Origin: Bacillota bacterium
Lineage (GTDB): Bacteria > Bacillota > Desulfotomaculia > Desulfotomaculales > JAJYZD01
Direction: 5' to 3'
Length of the DNA: 13,816 nt
NCBI GenBank assembly: GCA_021800315.1
Contig: JAJYZD010000083.1
Location: 1 to 13,816 of the forward strand
In this document: positions 6,766 to 13,816 of the stretch, piece after piece
How the letters are laid out: each line of letters opens with the position of its first letter
How positions within the stretch are numbered: position 1 is the stretch's first letter
Made by a program: the position numbers and the translations under genes
Notes under the pieces: model-generated
The model's database searches: none
What the model was told of the DNA's origin: nothing
The model's input: only the letters and a program-made list of their open reading frames with translations

Positions 6766-7951
6766 CGATGACCTTCCGGCCGTCTTCCGGAAGATGCCGG
6801 CGGCGGAAATGCTGGGGGAGCGGACCATCCTGGAGACTTTTGTCGATCCCGGCTCGATGGAGGAGTTTTGGCGGCGCTGGTATCTGAACGGCTTCATCGA
6901 CCGCGGGGCGGGCAAGGTCAAGTTCCTGCGCGGGCGGGCCGGGGCGGGCAAGACCCACTTCCTCCGGCATCTGGGGCTGCAGGCGGCCGCGGAGGGCTAT
7001 CTGGCCCTGCAGGTCGACGCCTGGTCGACCCGCCTGGCGTCGATTGACGAGTTGTACCGGGCGGCGGCGTCGCAGGTACCCTGGGACGGCCTGGTCGACC
7101 GGTGCGCCCTGGCCGTCATCCGGGAGCGGCTGGGCTACCGGGAGTTCCGCTTGCCGGTACCGGAATTCTGGGGATGGGTGGAGGAAAACCACAGCCAGAG
7201 CTTTCCCCGGCTGAAGGTGTACATACGGGAGGAAACCGACAAATGGCTGGGGGATCTGGACCTTGATGCCGATTGGGCCGCGGCGGTGCGTGGGTGGGTG
7301 CAGCGGAGGCTTACGGGGGAGACGGAGATCGAGGCGGCGTGGCCGGCGTGGTTTCGCGGGGAGAAGGTGGGAGCCCGGCCCAGGTGGGCGCTTAACGTCA
7401 GCGGCAATATCGATAAAGGCAACGCCCGGGCCATGCTGCTCTCCCTGGCCGTATTGCTGAAAAGCGCCGGCTATCGGGGTTTGGCGCTCTTGATCGACAA
7501 CCTCGACGTCATGGCCCGGACGGCGCGGGTGGACGGTGTTCCCTACTACACCCGGACTACGCGGGACCAGGCCTGTGAAATGTTCCGTGAACTCATCGAC
7601 CAGAGCCACCACGCCGCCTATTTGTTTATCGTCGCGGCCGGGGCCCCGGAGTTGTTCGAGAATTCCAAGACCGGTTTTCCCTCCTACCCGGCCCTTTGGT
7701 CCCGGATCTGGTCCGAGGTGGTGACCCGGCAGTTCGACCGTTTCGCCGACCTGATCGACCTGGACCGGCTGTGGCAACTGGATCCGGCCGATCGCGCGCG
7801 CCTGGCCCAAATGTGGCGGGACTGCCGGTCTCCGGAAGTGGAGCGTCCCCCCGCCGGGCCCTCGCCCGAGACCTGGGGACTGGAATGGTCCATAGTGCGC
7901 CGTACCGTGGCCAGGGCGGCCGGGGAAGGGGGCGATCGGTTTGTCCGGTGA
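6758..7951 (+). CDS. P-loop ATPase, BrxD-like but degenerate
   Basis: The product is 397 aa. The Walker A is GRAGAGKTHFL at 59-69, preceded by a beta strand (KVKFLR). The Walker B strand is LALLIDNLD at 242-250, with D247 present but N248 where most AAA+/STAND ATPases have Glu. FIVAAGAPELF at 290-300 fits a sensor-1 strand, and the 'GYRGL...IDN' context mirrors the DUF2791 (BrxD) family and the next protein in the operon, so the two look like divergent paralogues. Between them, residues 100-230 hold a Trp-rich helical insertion. GGGGAG (6744-6749) lies 8 bases before the ATG. It overlaps both neighbours (8 and 11 bases). It may bind ATP but hydrolyse it poorly and serve as a regulatory subunit; a general KAP/STAND-type ATPase is the alternative. 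Confidence 0.75.
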   Translation: MDNDDLPAVFRKMPAAEMLGERTILETFVDPGSMEEFWRRWYLNGFIDRGAGKVKFLRGRAGAGKTHFLRHLGLQAAAEGYLALQVDAWSTRLASIDELYRAAASQVPWDGLVDRCALAVIRERLGYREFRLPVPEFWGWVEENHSQSFPRLKVYIREETDKWLGDLDLDADWAAAVRGWVQRRLTGETEIEAAWPAWFRGEKVGARPRWALNVSGNIDKGNARAMLLSLAVLLKSAGYRGLALLIDNLDVMARTARVDGVPYYTRTTRDQACEMFRELIDQSHHAAYLFIVAAGAPELFENSKTGFPSYPALWSRIWSEVVTRQFDRFADLIDLDRLWQLDPADRARLAQMWRDCRSPEVERPPAGPSPETWGLEWSIVRRTVARAAGEGGDRFVR

Positions 7952-9215
7952 CACCCGGGTCATTATCGAGGGCCTGCGGTCGGGAGTTCCCTACCTGGAA
8001 CTGGCACGGGAGGTCGTGCTGGGCCGGGAGGGCAGCATCAACAACATGCAGCGGCTGATGGAGGCCGTGGAACAGGGACGGCCGCCCCGCGTACCGGCCT
8101 ATTTCTTCCGGGCCAATTACGGACAGGGCAAGACCCACCTCCTGTATTCCCTCCGGGGCATGGCCCAGGACCGCAACTGGGTGGTCAGTCTCCTGACCTT
8201 GAGCAAGGAAACCCGCCTGGACCGGCTGGATAAGATTTACCCCAAGCTGGTGGCGGAAACCTATATTCCGGGCAGCCGTCAGCCGGGCTACGAAAAGATC
8301 GTTTCCCAGGCCCTGGCCGCGCCTTTCGTTCTCTCCGAGGTCAGGGAGATGGGGCTCTCGCCCCGGGTGGAAGCCGTTTTGGACAACCTGGCCAGTCACA
8401 ACGTAAAGATAGAGGATTACGCCGACCTCCTGGCCGATGTCCGCGGTGCCTTCCTACGTGTGAGCGACGTCAGAAGGATTCACCGGCAGACCTTCGGCAA
8501 ACCGTTGAAACTGGGACGCAGTTCCGTGCGGGACGAGATCAATCACTATTTCAAGCTGATGGACTGGCTCATTCACCGGGCCGGCTACCAGGGCTGGTTG
8601 ATCCTCCTCGACGAGGTGGAATTGATCGGCAAGCTGGGACGGGGCGGACGCAGCCGGGCCTATGCCGGCATGGGCTGGTTTATGACCGGCGTCCTGCCCC
8701 GCACCGTCACCGTGTGGGCGGTGGCCAGCAACTTCGAGTCGGACGTGCTGGTTCCCCGCAATGACCGCGAGGAGTGCCCGGCCTGGCTGGCCGGGCGGCC
8801 CAGGGAGGAAGCCGGCGCGGCTGGGTGCGAGGCGGCCATCGACAGCCTTCTGGAAGCGGTTTTGCTGGATCCCCTGCCGCAGCAGAAGATGCAGGCCTTG
8901 ATCGGGCAGATAGCGGAGTTGCATCAACAGGCCTATGACTGGCAGTGCCCCTTCGGAGCCACCGATCTTTACGAAAGGGTCACGGTGTTGATCCGTACCT
9001 GGCTGACCCGGGACGCTCCTTTGCGGACCTGGGTCCGGGTCACCATCACCGTTTTGGACATCTGGTTTCAATACGGGGAAGACCCGGCGGTCAGCCGGCT
9101 GGAAGACCTGGTGGACGCTACGTTGGACGAAGAGGTGGCGGATTTCGGGGAGGAGGCGGACGACGATACCGTAAAGAGCACGGGCCCCCCCATAGTTCGC
9201 CAGCCTCTCTTTTAG
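7941..9215 (+). CDS. brxD: BREX ATP-binding protein, BrxD/DUF2791 type
   Basis: The product is 424 aa. An N-terminal IIEGLRSGVP and REGSINNM region leads to the Walker A ANYGQGKTHLL (58-68). A long helical insert follows, then Walker B GWLILLDEVEL (218-228) with D224 and E225 intact, and sensor-1 strand VWAVASNF (258-265). The block PLPQQKMQALIGQIAELHQQ (311-330) followed by AYDW is typical of the C-terminal half of DUF2791. The acidic tail (DEEVADFGEEADDD) is probably disordered. BrxD works in type 2 BREX with PglY, PglZ and BrxHI; none of these is here. The TTG start is supported by AAGGGGG (7926-7932) 8 bases upstream and by the 11-base overlap with the previous gene. It is the better preserved of the two ATPases and so the likely motor. 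The gene symbol is given by family, not proven orthology. Confidence 0.8.
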   Translation: MSGDTRVIIEGLRSGVPYLELAREVVLGREGSINNMQRLMEAVEQGRPPRVPAYFFRANYGQGKTHLLYSLRGMAQDRNWVVSLLTLSKETRLDRLDKIYPKLVAETYIPGSRQPGYEKIVSQALAAPFVLSEVREMGLSPRVEAVLDNLASHNVKIEDYADLLADVRGAFLRVSDVRRIHRQTFGKPLKLGRSSVRDEINHYFKLMDWLIHRAGYQGWLILLDEVELIGKLGRGGRSRAYAGMGWFMTGVLPRTVTVWAVASNFESDVLVPRNDREECPAWLAGRPREEAGAAGCEAAIDSLLEAVLLDPLPQQKMQALIGQIAELHQQAYDWQCPFGATDLYERVTVLIRTWLTRDAPLRTWVRVTITVLDIWFQYGEDPAVSRLEDLVDATLDEEVADFGEEADDDTVKSTGPPIVRQPLF

Positions 9216-9227
9216 AGGGCCGGCGGC

Positions 9228-11309
9228 ATGCATCCGGAACAGGTGGCCCGCTTGCGGGAAAAGGCCCGGATGGTCTTCGGCCCGGCCCTGGCGGAGGACG
9301 CCGGCTTGTCCGCGCCATGGGCCGGCGGCACCCTGCCCCGCTTTCTCGTCGACTTCCTGTCCGGCCAGTACGGTCCGGCCGCGGAAGAGCTTGTTCTTCA
9401 CCATTACCCCACCGGACGGACCCGCCAGATTATGCGCAACCGGCTTCTCCAGGACGGCGAACTGGTGTTGCTCGACTACGTCGAAGTCACCGTGGACCTG
9501 GACCGTGGCGAGCCGGTGGCGCGCCTGGCGGCACTTGATGTCAACCAGGCCGCCGTCATGCCCGGTCTCCTGGATACCTATCCCGATCTTTTGCAAGGCG
9601 GACTCTGGGGCAAGGTGACGGTGCATTACGATACCGAGGCCGCCCGCCGCCGGGGAGACGGCCTTTCTCCAGTCGTGATCGGGGATTTCGAGGCTCTCCA
9701 GGCCACGGTCGACCTCCCCCATTTCGTGGCGGCCCGCCGGGAGTTTTCCACGGTCGAATGGATAGAACTCCTGCTTCGCTCGGCCGGCTACGATCCCGGG
9801 GCCGTTTGCGGTCCCGGGGAGGGAGAGCGCTTGCGCTGGCTCTACCTGGCGCGCCTTCTGCCCCTGGTGGAAAGAAACCTGAACCTCATGGAACTGGGTC
9901 CCAAGAACACCGGCAAGACCTTCCTTCTGCGTAACCTGTCGCCGCGGGCCTTTTCCCTGGCTGGCGGCCGGGCCACACCGGCCAATCTTTTCATCAACCT
10001 GGTAACCGGGGCCGTCGGGCTGGTGGCCAGCCGCCAGGTGGTGATTTTCGACGAGATAGCGTACACGTCTTTTACGGACGAACTGGGCACGGTATCCCTC
10101 TTAAAGGACTTCATGGAGAGCGGCCGGTTCAGTCGCGGCCGTAGCGCGCACAGCGCCGAAACCTCGCTGGTCTTTTTGGGCAACCTGCGGGTGGAGGGAC
10201 GTCAGCCGGCCGGCGGCTACGCCCACCTCTTCGAGCCGCTGCCCAGGGAATTGCAGGATACGGCCCTCCTCGACCGTCTGCACGCCTACATCCCCGGCTG
10301 GGAATTCCCCAAGCTGACCCCGGCTGCCATCAATCCCGGCTTCGGACTCTCCACCGATTATTTCGGCGAGATTCTCCTGGCCCTGCGCGACCTGGCCTAC
10401 GGCACCCACTGGCAGGAGATAACGGAACGTTATCCATTGCGGGACGGGATGACCCGGCGGGATCAGGCGGCGGTGGAGAGGGTGGGAAGGGCTTTCACCA
10501 AGCTGGTCTTTCCCGACGGCCGGATCACGGAGCCGGAGACCCGGCAGATCCTCGAGGTGGCCGGCGAACTGCGCCAGCGGGTGGAAAACCAGTTGGAGGT
10601 CATGGAACCCGGCGAGTTTTATCCGCACGAGGTGGGTTTCCTGCCGTCCAAGGGGAGAACGGTCTGGGCGCTGCCGGGTGACTTTGTGGCCCGGCAGGCC
10701 GCGGGCGCCCTGGACCGGCGGCTCAACCTGGGCCCGGCCGCCGGGGAAGTCACCGCCCTGACCATGCTGGCGGACAAGGGCCGCGTGATGGGCGGCGGCG
10801 TACAGATTATCCAGGCCGTGGCTATCGACGGCGGCAGCGGACAGATCAAGCTCACCGGCCAACATGGCTCCGAGTTGGAGCAGGCCCTGCAGACGGCCTA
10901 TCACTATTTGCAAAAGCAGGCCCCGGAACTGGGCCTGGACTACATAAAAAGCAAGAACATCGCCGTGCACCTGGTAACGCAAGGCTACGGCCGGGGAAGT
11001 CCGGGGCTGGCCTTGGTTCTGGCCATTGTCTCGGCCCTGCTCGACCGGCCCGTCCGGCCCGCCTGCGCGGCCGTCGGCGGAGTCTCCCTGCACGGCGACA
11101 TCGGACCGGTGGAGGGTCTGCCGCAGATGGTCATGGCCGCCCACCGCCGTGGGCGGCGGTTCCTTCTGATACCGCGCGAGAACGGGCGGGACCTCGCCGC
11201 GGGGGCGGTGCCGGAGCGAATCCTGCGCGAGTTGCGCATCGAAGCGGTCGCTACGGTGCGCGAGGCCCTGGAAAAAGCCTTTGCTTCCCCGGGTGACGGG
11301 GGAAGCTAA
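9228..11309 (+). CDS. brxL: BrxL-like AAA+ protein with Lon-like C-terminal domain
   Basis: The product is 693 aa, about the usual BrxL length. An N-terminal domain (1-200) leads to the AAA+ core: Walker A ELGPKNTGKT (222-231), Walker B VVIFDEIA (271-278), sensor-1 FLGNL (316-320, N319) and LLDRLHAYIPGWE (347-359), the BrxL signature with a likely Arg finger at R350. The Lon-like fold spans about 500-685. Its nucleophile position is S591 in GYGRGSPG, but the position of Lon's catalytic Lys (second K of GGLKEK) is M634 in EGLPQMVMAAH, so the dyad seems incomplete. BrxL of type 1 BREX forms DNA-binding hexamer/dodecamer rings needed for phage restriction. GAGGG (9215-9219) lies 8 bases before the ATG, and the gap to the previous gene is 12 bases. 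No other BREX type 1 gene is in the window. Confidence 0.88.
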   Translation: MHPEQVARLREKARMVFGPALAEDAGLSAPWAGGTLPRFLVDFLSGQYGPAAEELVLHHYPTGRTRQIMRNRLLQDGELVLLDYVEVTVDLDRGEPVARLAALDVNQAAVMPGLLDTYPDLLQGGLWGKVTVHYDTEAARRRGDGLSPVVIGDFEALQATVDLPHFVAARREFSTVEWIELLLRSAGYDPGAVCGPGEGERLRWLYLARLLPLVERNLNLMELGPKNTGKTFLLRNLSPRAFSLAGGRATPANLFINLVTGAVGLVASRQVVIFDEIAYTSFTDELGTVSLLKDFMESGRFSRGRSAHSAETSLVFLGNLRVEGRQPAGGYAHLFEPLPRELQDTALLDRLHAYIPGWEFPKLTPAAINPGFGLSTDYFGEILLALRDLAYGTHWQEITERYPLRDGMTRRDQAAVERVGRAFTKLVFPDGRITEPETRQILEVAGELRQRVENQLEVMEPGEFYPHEVGFLPSKGRTVWALPGDFVARQAAGALDRRLNLGPAAGEVTALTMLADKGRVMGGGVQIIQAVAIDGGSGQIKLTGQHGSELEQALQTAYHYLQKQAPELGLDYIKSKNIAVHLVTQGYGRGSPGLALVLAIVSALLDRPVRPACAAVGGVSLHGDIGPVEGLPQMVMAAHRRGRRFLLIPRENGRDLAAGAVPERILRELRIEAVATVREALEKAFASPGDGGS

Positions 11310-11325
11310 CGGCGGTGAGGAAAAG

Positions 11326-12462
11326 ATGCGCGTACTGCAGGTGATAACCCTGTCCGAGTGGGGCGGGGCCCAAAAAGTGGTTTATGATCTGACCACCGGT
11401 CTGGCCCGGGAGCGGTTCCAAACCGAAGTGGCCTGCGCTCCCGGCGGTCCCCTGGTGGCGGAACTGCGCGAAAAGGGGATCGTGATCCATGAAATAGCCG
11501 CCTTACGCCGCGACCTCTCCGTTCTCCAGGACATCAAGGCCTTGTTCGCCCTTTTCAGTCTCATGCGGCGGGGCCGCTACGACATAGTGCACTGCCACAG
11601 TTCCAAGGCCGGCCTGCTGGGCCGCCTGGCCGCCCGGGCGGCCGGCGTGCCGCGGGTCTTCTTCACCGTTCACGGCTGGGGGTTCGCCAACCGCAAGGAA
11701 TACGGGGCCGTGGAAAGTTTGCTGGTCCGGGCCGAGAAGGCGGCGGCCGGATTTACCTCGGCCCTGGTCTGCGTTTCCCGGGCCACCCGGGAAGAGGGAC
11801 TGCGGCGCGGGATTGCCGGTCCGAAGAAATATGTGGTCATCTACAACGGGTTGAACCCGGTCAACCGGGAGGTACCCGATGACACTCTGCGCCGGGAGAC
11901 CGGGGCCGCCGGTCCGCTGGTGGTGACGGCCGGACGGCTGGTGCCGCAAAAACAGCCCCTGGTCTTCTTGCGGGCGGCCGCGAGACTTGGGTCCGTTAAT
12001 CCCGCGGCCGGGTTCGTGCTGATAGGCGACGGGCCCCTCGGACAGGAGTGCCGGGCCTTCATCAAGACAGAGGGCCTGGCGGGCAGGGTCTTTATGGCCG
12101 GCTTCCGGACGGACGTCCCCGGACTTTTGACCGGGGCGGACCTTTTCGTCCTGTTGTCGGCCTTCGAAGGTCTGCCCCTGACGGTCATGGAAGCCATGCT
12201 GGCCGGGCTGCCCGTGGTTGCCTATGCGGTGGGGGGGCTGGCGGAGATGGTTGAGGACGGCGTCAACGGTTTTCTCCTTCCGCCGGGAGACCTGGACGGG
12301 GCGGTGGACAGGATTTCCGCGTTGCTGGACGACCCGCGCCGGAGAAAAGAGATGGGGGAGACGGGCCGGGAGATCGCCCTGGCGCGCTTCGGCCGGGAGG
12401 CTATGGTGCGCGCTTACGCGGAGTTGTACGAACGCGGCCTAAGTCCTGCCAAGGGAAGATGA
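11326..12462 (+). CDS. GT4-family glycosyltransferase
   Basis: The product is 378 aa with a GT-B fold. The N-terminal half has ITLSEWGGAQK (7-17), HCHSSKAG (89-96) and FTVHGWGF (113-120). The sugar-nucleotide half has AGRLVPQKQP (202-211), IGDGP (233-237) and the EX7E pair E281/E289 in FEGLPLTVMEAM. A retaining transfer from a nucleotide-sugar to a lipid-linked or surface glycan is expected, in the cytoplasm at the membrane. GAGG (11317-11320) lies 5 bases before ATG 11326; the frame is open further upstream, but no better start is there. Only 16 bases separate it from the BrxL stop, with no terminator between, so it probably shares the cassette's transcript. With the polymerase-like gene after it, it suggests a capsule, O-antigen-like or exopolysaccharide cluster. 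The exact sugar is unknown. Confidence 0.88.
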   Translation: MRVLQVITLSEWGGAQKVVYDLTTGLARERFQTEVACAPGGPLVAELREKGIVIHEIAALRRDLSVLQDIKALFALFSLMRRGRYDIVHCHSSKAGLLGRLAARAAGVPRVFFTVHGWGFANRKEYGAVESLLVRAEKAAAGFTSALVCVSRATREEGLRRGIAGPKKYVVIYNGLNPVNREVPDDTLRRETGAAGPLVVTAGRLVPQKQPLVFLRAAARLGSVNPAAGFVLIGDGPLGQECRAFIKTEGLAGRVFMAGFRTDVPGLLTGADLFVLLSAFEGLPLTVMEAMLAGLPVVAYAVGGLAEMVEDGVNGFLLPPGDLDGAVDRISALLDDPRRRKEMGETGREIALARFGREAMVRAYAELYERGLSPAKGR

Positions 12463-12680
12463 GGCGGTCCTGGCAAGGGCTTTGACCGCATGGGCGGTCC
12501 GGCAAGGACACGGGCGCGGCAATCCGGCAGGATTTTCCGGATTGCCGCGCCCGGCCTGTCGTTTCCAGGAGGAATTCAGGTGTTGCCGTAGAACAGGAAC
12601 TGGATTGAGGTGTGGCGCTTCCTGCCTGCCGGCCGAGGATGACGGCCGGTGTCGTAAAAACCAGAGTGAGGAGACACGAT
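12463..12680 (+). promoter_or_regulatory. Structured 218-bp gap before polymerase gene
   Basis: Three hairpins are visible in a row: GACCGC/GCGGTC with an ATGG loop (12484-12499); a perfect 17-bp stem (12511-12553); and CCGGCC/GGCCGG with a 9-base loop (12629-12649). TGAGGAG (12667-12673) is the ribosome site of the next gene. The structures may end the upstream transcript, protect RNA ends, or form a leader controlling the membrane protein. I recognise no known riboswitch and no clear -35/-10. Confidence 0.4.
12511..12553. terminator. 17-bp perfect hairpin, possible terminator
   Basis: CGGGCGCGGCAATCCGG pairs exactly with CCGGATTGCCGCGCCCG around a 9-base loop (CAGGATTTT). It begins 49 bases after the glycosyltransferase stop. 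There is no T-run on either side, so it does not fit a standard intrinsic terminator; a mobile repeat or structured leader is equally possible. Confidence 0.45.
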
Positions 12681-13816
12681 ATGGCCAAAATTTCAGCAAA
12701 GGGCGGCGTGCCGGGAGTATCCGCCGGCAAGGCCGGTACGGCCGCCCGCCAGAATAAGGGGAGGGTCTTGGCGGCGCCTGCCGCGCCGGTCCGGACTGTG
12801 GCCGCGCAGGAGTCCTTTACCCACCGCCTGGCCTTTTGGGGAGTCCTGGGCATCCTGTTTGTCCCGGCCTTTTTCAGCGGCATGTTTTTCCCGCCGGCCC
12901 AGGAGAAGGGTCTCATAGTTGCGGCGGTGGTCTTCTGGCTTACCTGGGTATGGAAGTATTTTAACCGGGACACCGCCTTCCTGGGACAGCCCCTCGACTA
13001 TTTCGCCCTGGCCATGCCGGTTGCGGCCGTGGTCACCGGCATCGGGGCGGCCAACTACTCCCTGGCCGTAAACGAAGTGGTCAAGTATATCCTGTACTTC
13101 ATGGTCTTCTGGGTGGTGGCCCGTTTGGTCACCAACGAGAACGAGGTCCACAAGATCCTGCACGCCGTCTACCTGAGCGCCCTGGGGGTGGCACTGGCCG
13201 GGCTCGGTTCGGCCACCGGGATCGTTAACGTGCTGGACGGCTTCACCGGCGGCCGGATCTACTCCACCTTCCAGTACCCCAACGCCACGGCCAGTTACCT
13301 GGCCGCCGCTTTGATCCTGGGGCTCTACCTGTGGCACCGGGCCAGGCAGTATCGGATGCCCAGGGAAATACCGGGGCTGGCGAAGTTCAACGCCTATTAC
13401 CCGTATCAGTTCGTTTACGCCGTGGCCAACTTCCTGCTCGCGGCCGCCCTGGTGGGGACCGATTCCTACGGCGGCTTCCTGACTTTCGCGGTAGCCGTCG
13501 TCCTGTACTTCCTGCTCCTGCCCGGCGACAACCGGACCGCCTTCGCCTACCAACTCGTGACCGTCGTGATCGTGGGAGCGTTGGCTGCCCGGCTCTTCCT
13601 GCACGAGGTGGCGGCCAAACACATGGGCCCGGCCTGGCTGGTCATCCTGGCGGGGGCCGTCCTGGTCGTGCTTTGCCAACTGGGATGGGTGTTCCTGGAG
13701 CGGCGTAGGGCCGGGCGGCGGACGGTCAAGCCCGGCCTGGTTTCCAGGCGGATTCTGGCCGGTCTGGGGATCCTGGTGGTGCTGGCGGTGGCCGCCGTCG
13801 CGGTATGGCAGGTGTT
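12681..13816 (+). CDS. O-antigen ligase/polymerase-like membrane protein, partial
   Basis: The frame runs from ATG 12681 to the window edge without a stop: 378 codons, 3' end missing. TGAGGAG (12667-12673) lies 7 bases before the ATG. Residues 1-45 are a basic, Ala/Gly/Lys-rich cytoplasmic tail (MAKISAKGGVPGVSAGKAGT...). Hydrophobic segments follow at about 51-70, 77-94, 106-123, 132-150, 160-182, 203-218, 245-260, 265-280, 290-306, 317-338 and 357-377. The block GRIYSTFQYPNATASYLAAA (191-210) is typical of O-antigen ligase (WaaL/Wzy_C) family proteins of Firmicutes. It would join or polymerise undecaprenyl-linked glycans on the outer face of the membrane, fitting the glycosyltransferase upstream. 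The long N-terminal tail is unusual for the family. Ligase and polymerase cannot be told apart from this fragment. Confidence 0.82.
   Translation, partial: MAKISAKGGVPGVSAGKAGTAARQNKGRVLAAPAAPVRTVAAQESFTHRLAFWGVLGILFVPAFFSGMFFPPAQEKGLIVAAVVFWLTWVWKYFNRDTAFLGQPLDYFALAMPVAAVVTGIGAANYSLAVNEVVKYILYFMVFWVVARLVTNENEVHKILHAVYLSALGVALAGLGSATGIVNVLDGFTGGRIYSTFQYPNATASYLAAALILGLYLWHRARQYRMPREIPGLAKFNAYYPYQFVYAVANFLLAAALVGTDSYGGFLTFAVAVVLYFLLLPGDNRTAFAYQLVTVVIVGALAARLFLHEVAAKHMGPAWLVILAGAVLVVLCQLGWVFLERRRAGRRTVKPGLVSRRILAGLGILVVLAVAAVAVWQV

Noticed and set aside
6674..7963. Long minus-strand open frame antisense to the first ATPase
   Set aside because: Pro/Gly/Arg-rich translation with no motif; it is a GC-rich shadow of a gene with clear P-loop and Walker B motifs. 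The same holds for 7626-8399, 8454-9722, 10101-11144 and 12693-13679 on the minus strand.
1..13816. CRISPR array, tRNA or rRNA
   Set aside because: No regularly spaced repeats, no cloverleaf with T-loop GGTTCGAATCC-like core, and no rRNA-like conserved blocks seen.

Overview
The window looks like chromosomal DNA of a GC-rich, anaerobic, corrinoid-using Firmicute of the Peptococcaceae/Moorella type. This is inferred from three things: corrinoid-dependent methyltransferase genes, strong Shine-Dalgarno sites with ATG, GTG and TTG starts, and protein flavour. No rRNA or tRNA is present to confirm it. Base composition is visibly lower in GC at the left end (about 1-2600) than in the rest.

Layout. 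(1) 1-937: a decayed mobile-element zone. It holds a minus-strand tyrosine recombinase pseudogene with two frameshifts and a truncated 3' end, next to a striking C7/G7 hairpin, then about 400 bp without a recognisable gene. (2) 938-2419, minus: a B12-binding-type radical SAM protein. (3) 2915-5638, minus: a tight three-gene operon with a corrinoid protein followed by two different MtaA/UroD-family zinc methyltransferases. A promoter and operator-like repeat can be seen upstream. (4) 5639-5931: a divergent control region rich in inverted repeats. (5) 5932-11309, plus: four tightly packed genes, comprising an unknown protein, a degenerate KTH-type P-loop ATPase, a BrxD/DUF2791-type ATPase and a BrxL-type AAA+/Lon-like protein. 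(6) 11326-13816, plus: a GT4 glycosyltransferase, a structured 218-bp gap, and the start of an O-antigen ligase/polymerase-like membrane protein that runs off the window.

The most interesting element is the four-gene cassette in (5). It combines the BREX hallmark proteins BrxL and BrxD but, within this window, has no PglX methylase, PglZ phosphatase-like protein, BrxC/PglY or BrxHI helicase. Gene overlaps (8 and 11 bp) and a 12-bp gap suggest one transcript and a multi-protein complex. Two of its proteins carry departures from catalytic consensus: Asn for the Walker B Glu in the first ATPase, and Met where Lon has its catalytic Lys in BrxL. My working inference is a compact BREX-related DNA-binding AAA+ system, possibly anti-phage, that runs on into surface-polysaccharide genes. 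Function cannot be settled from sequence alone.
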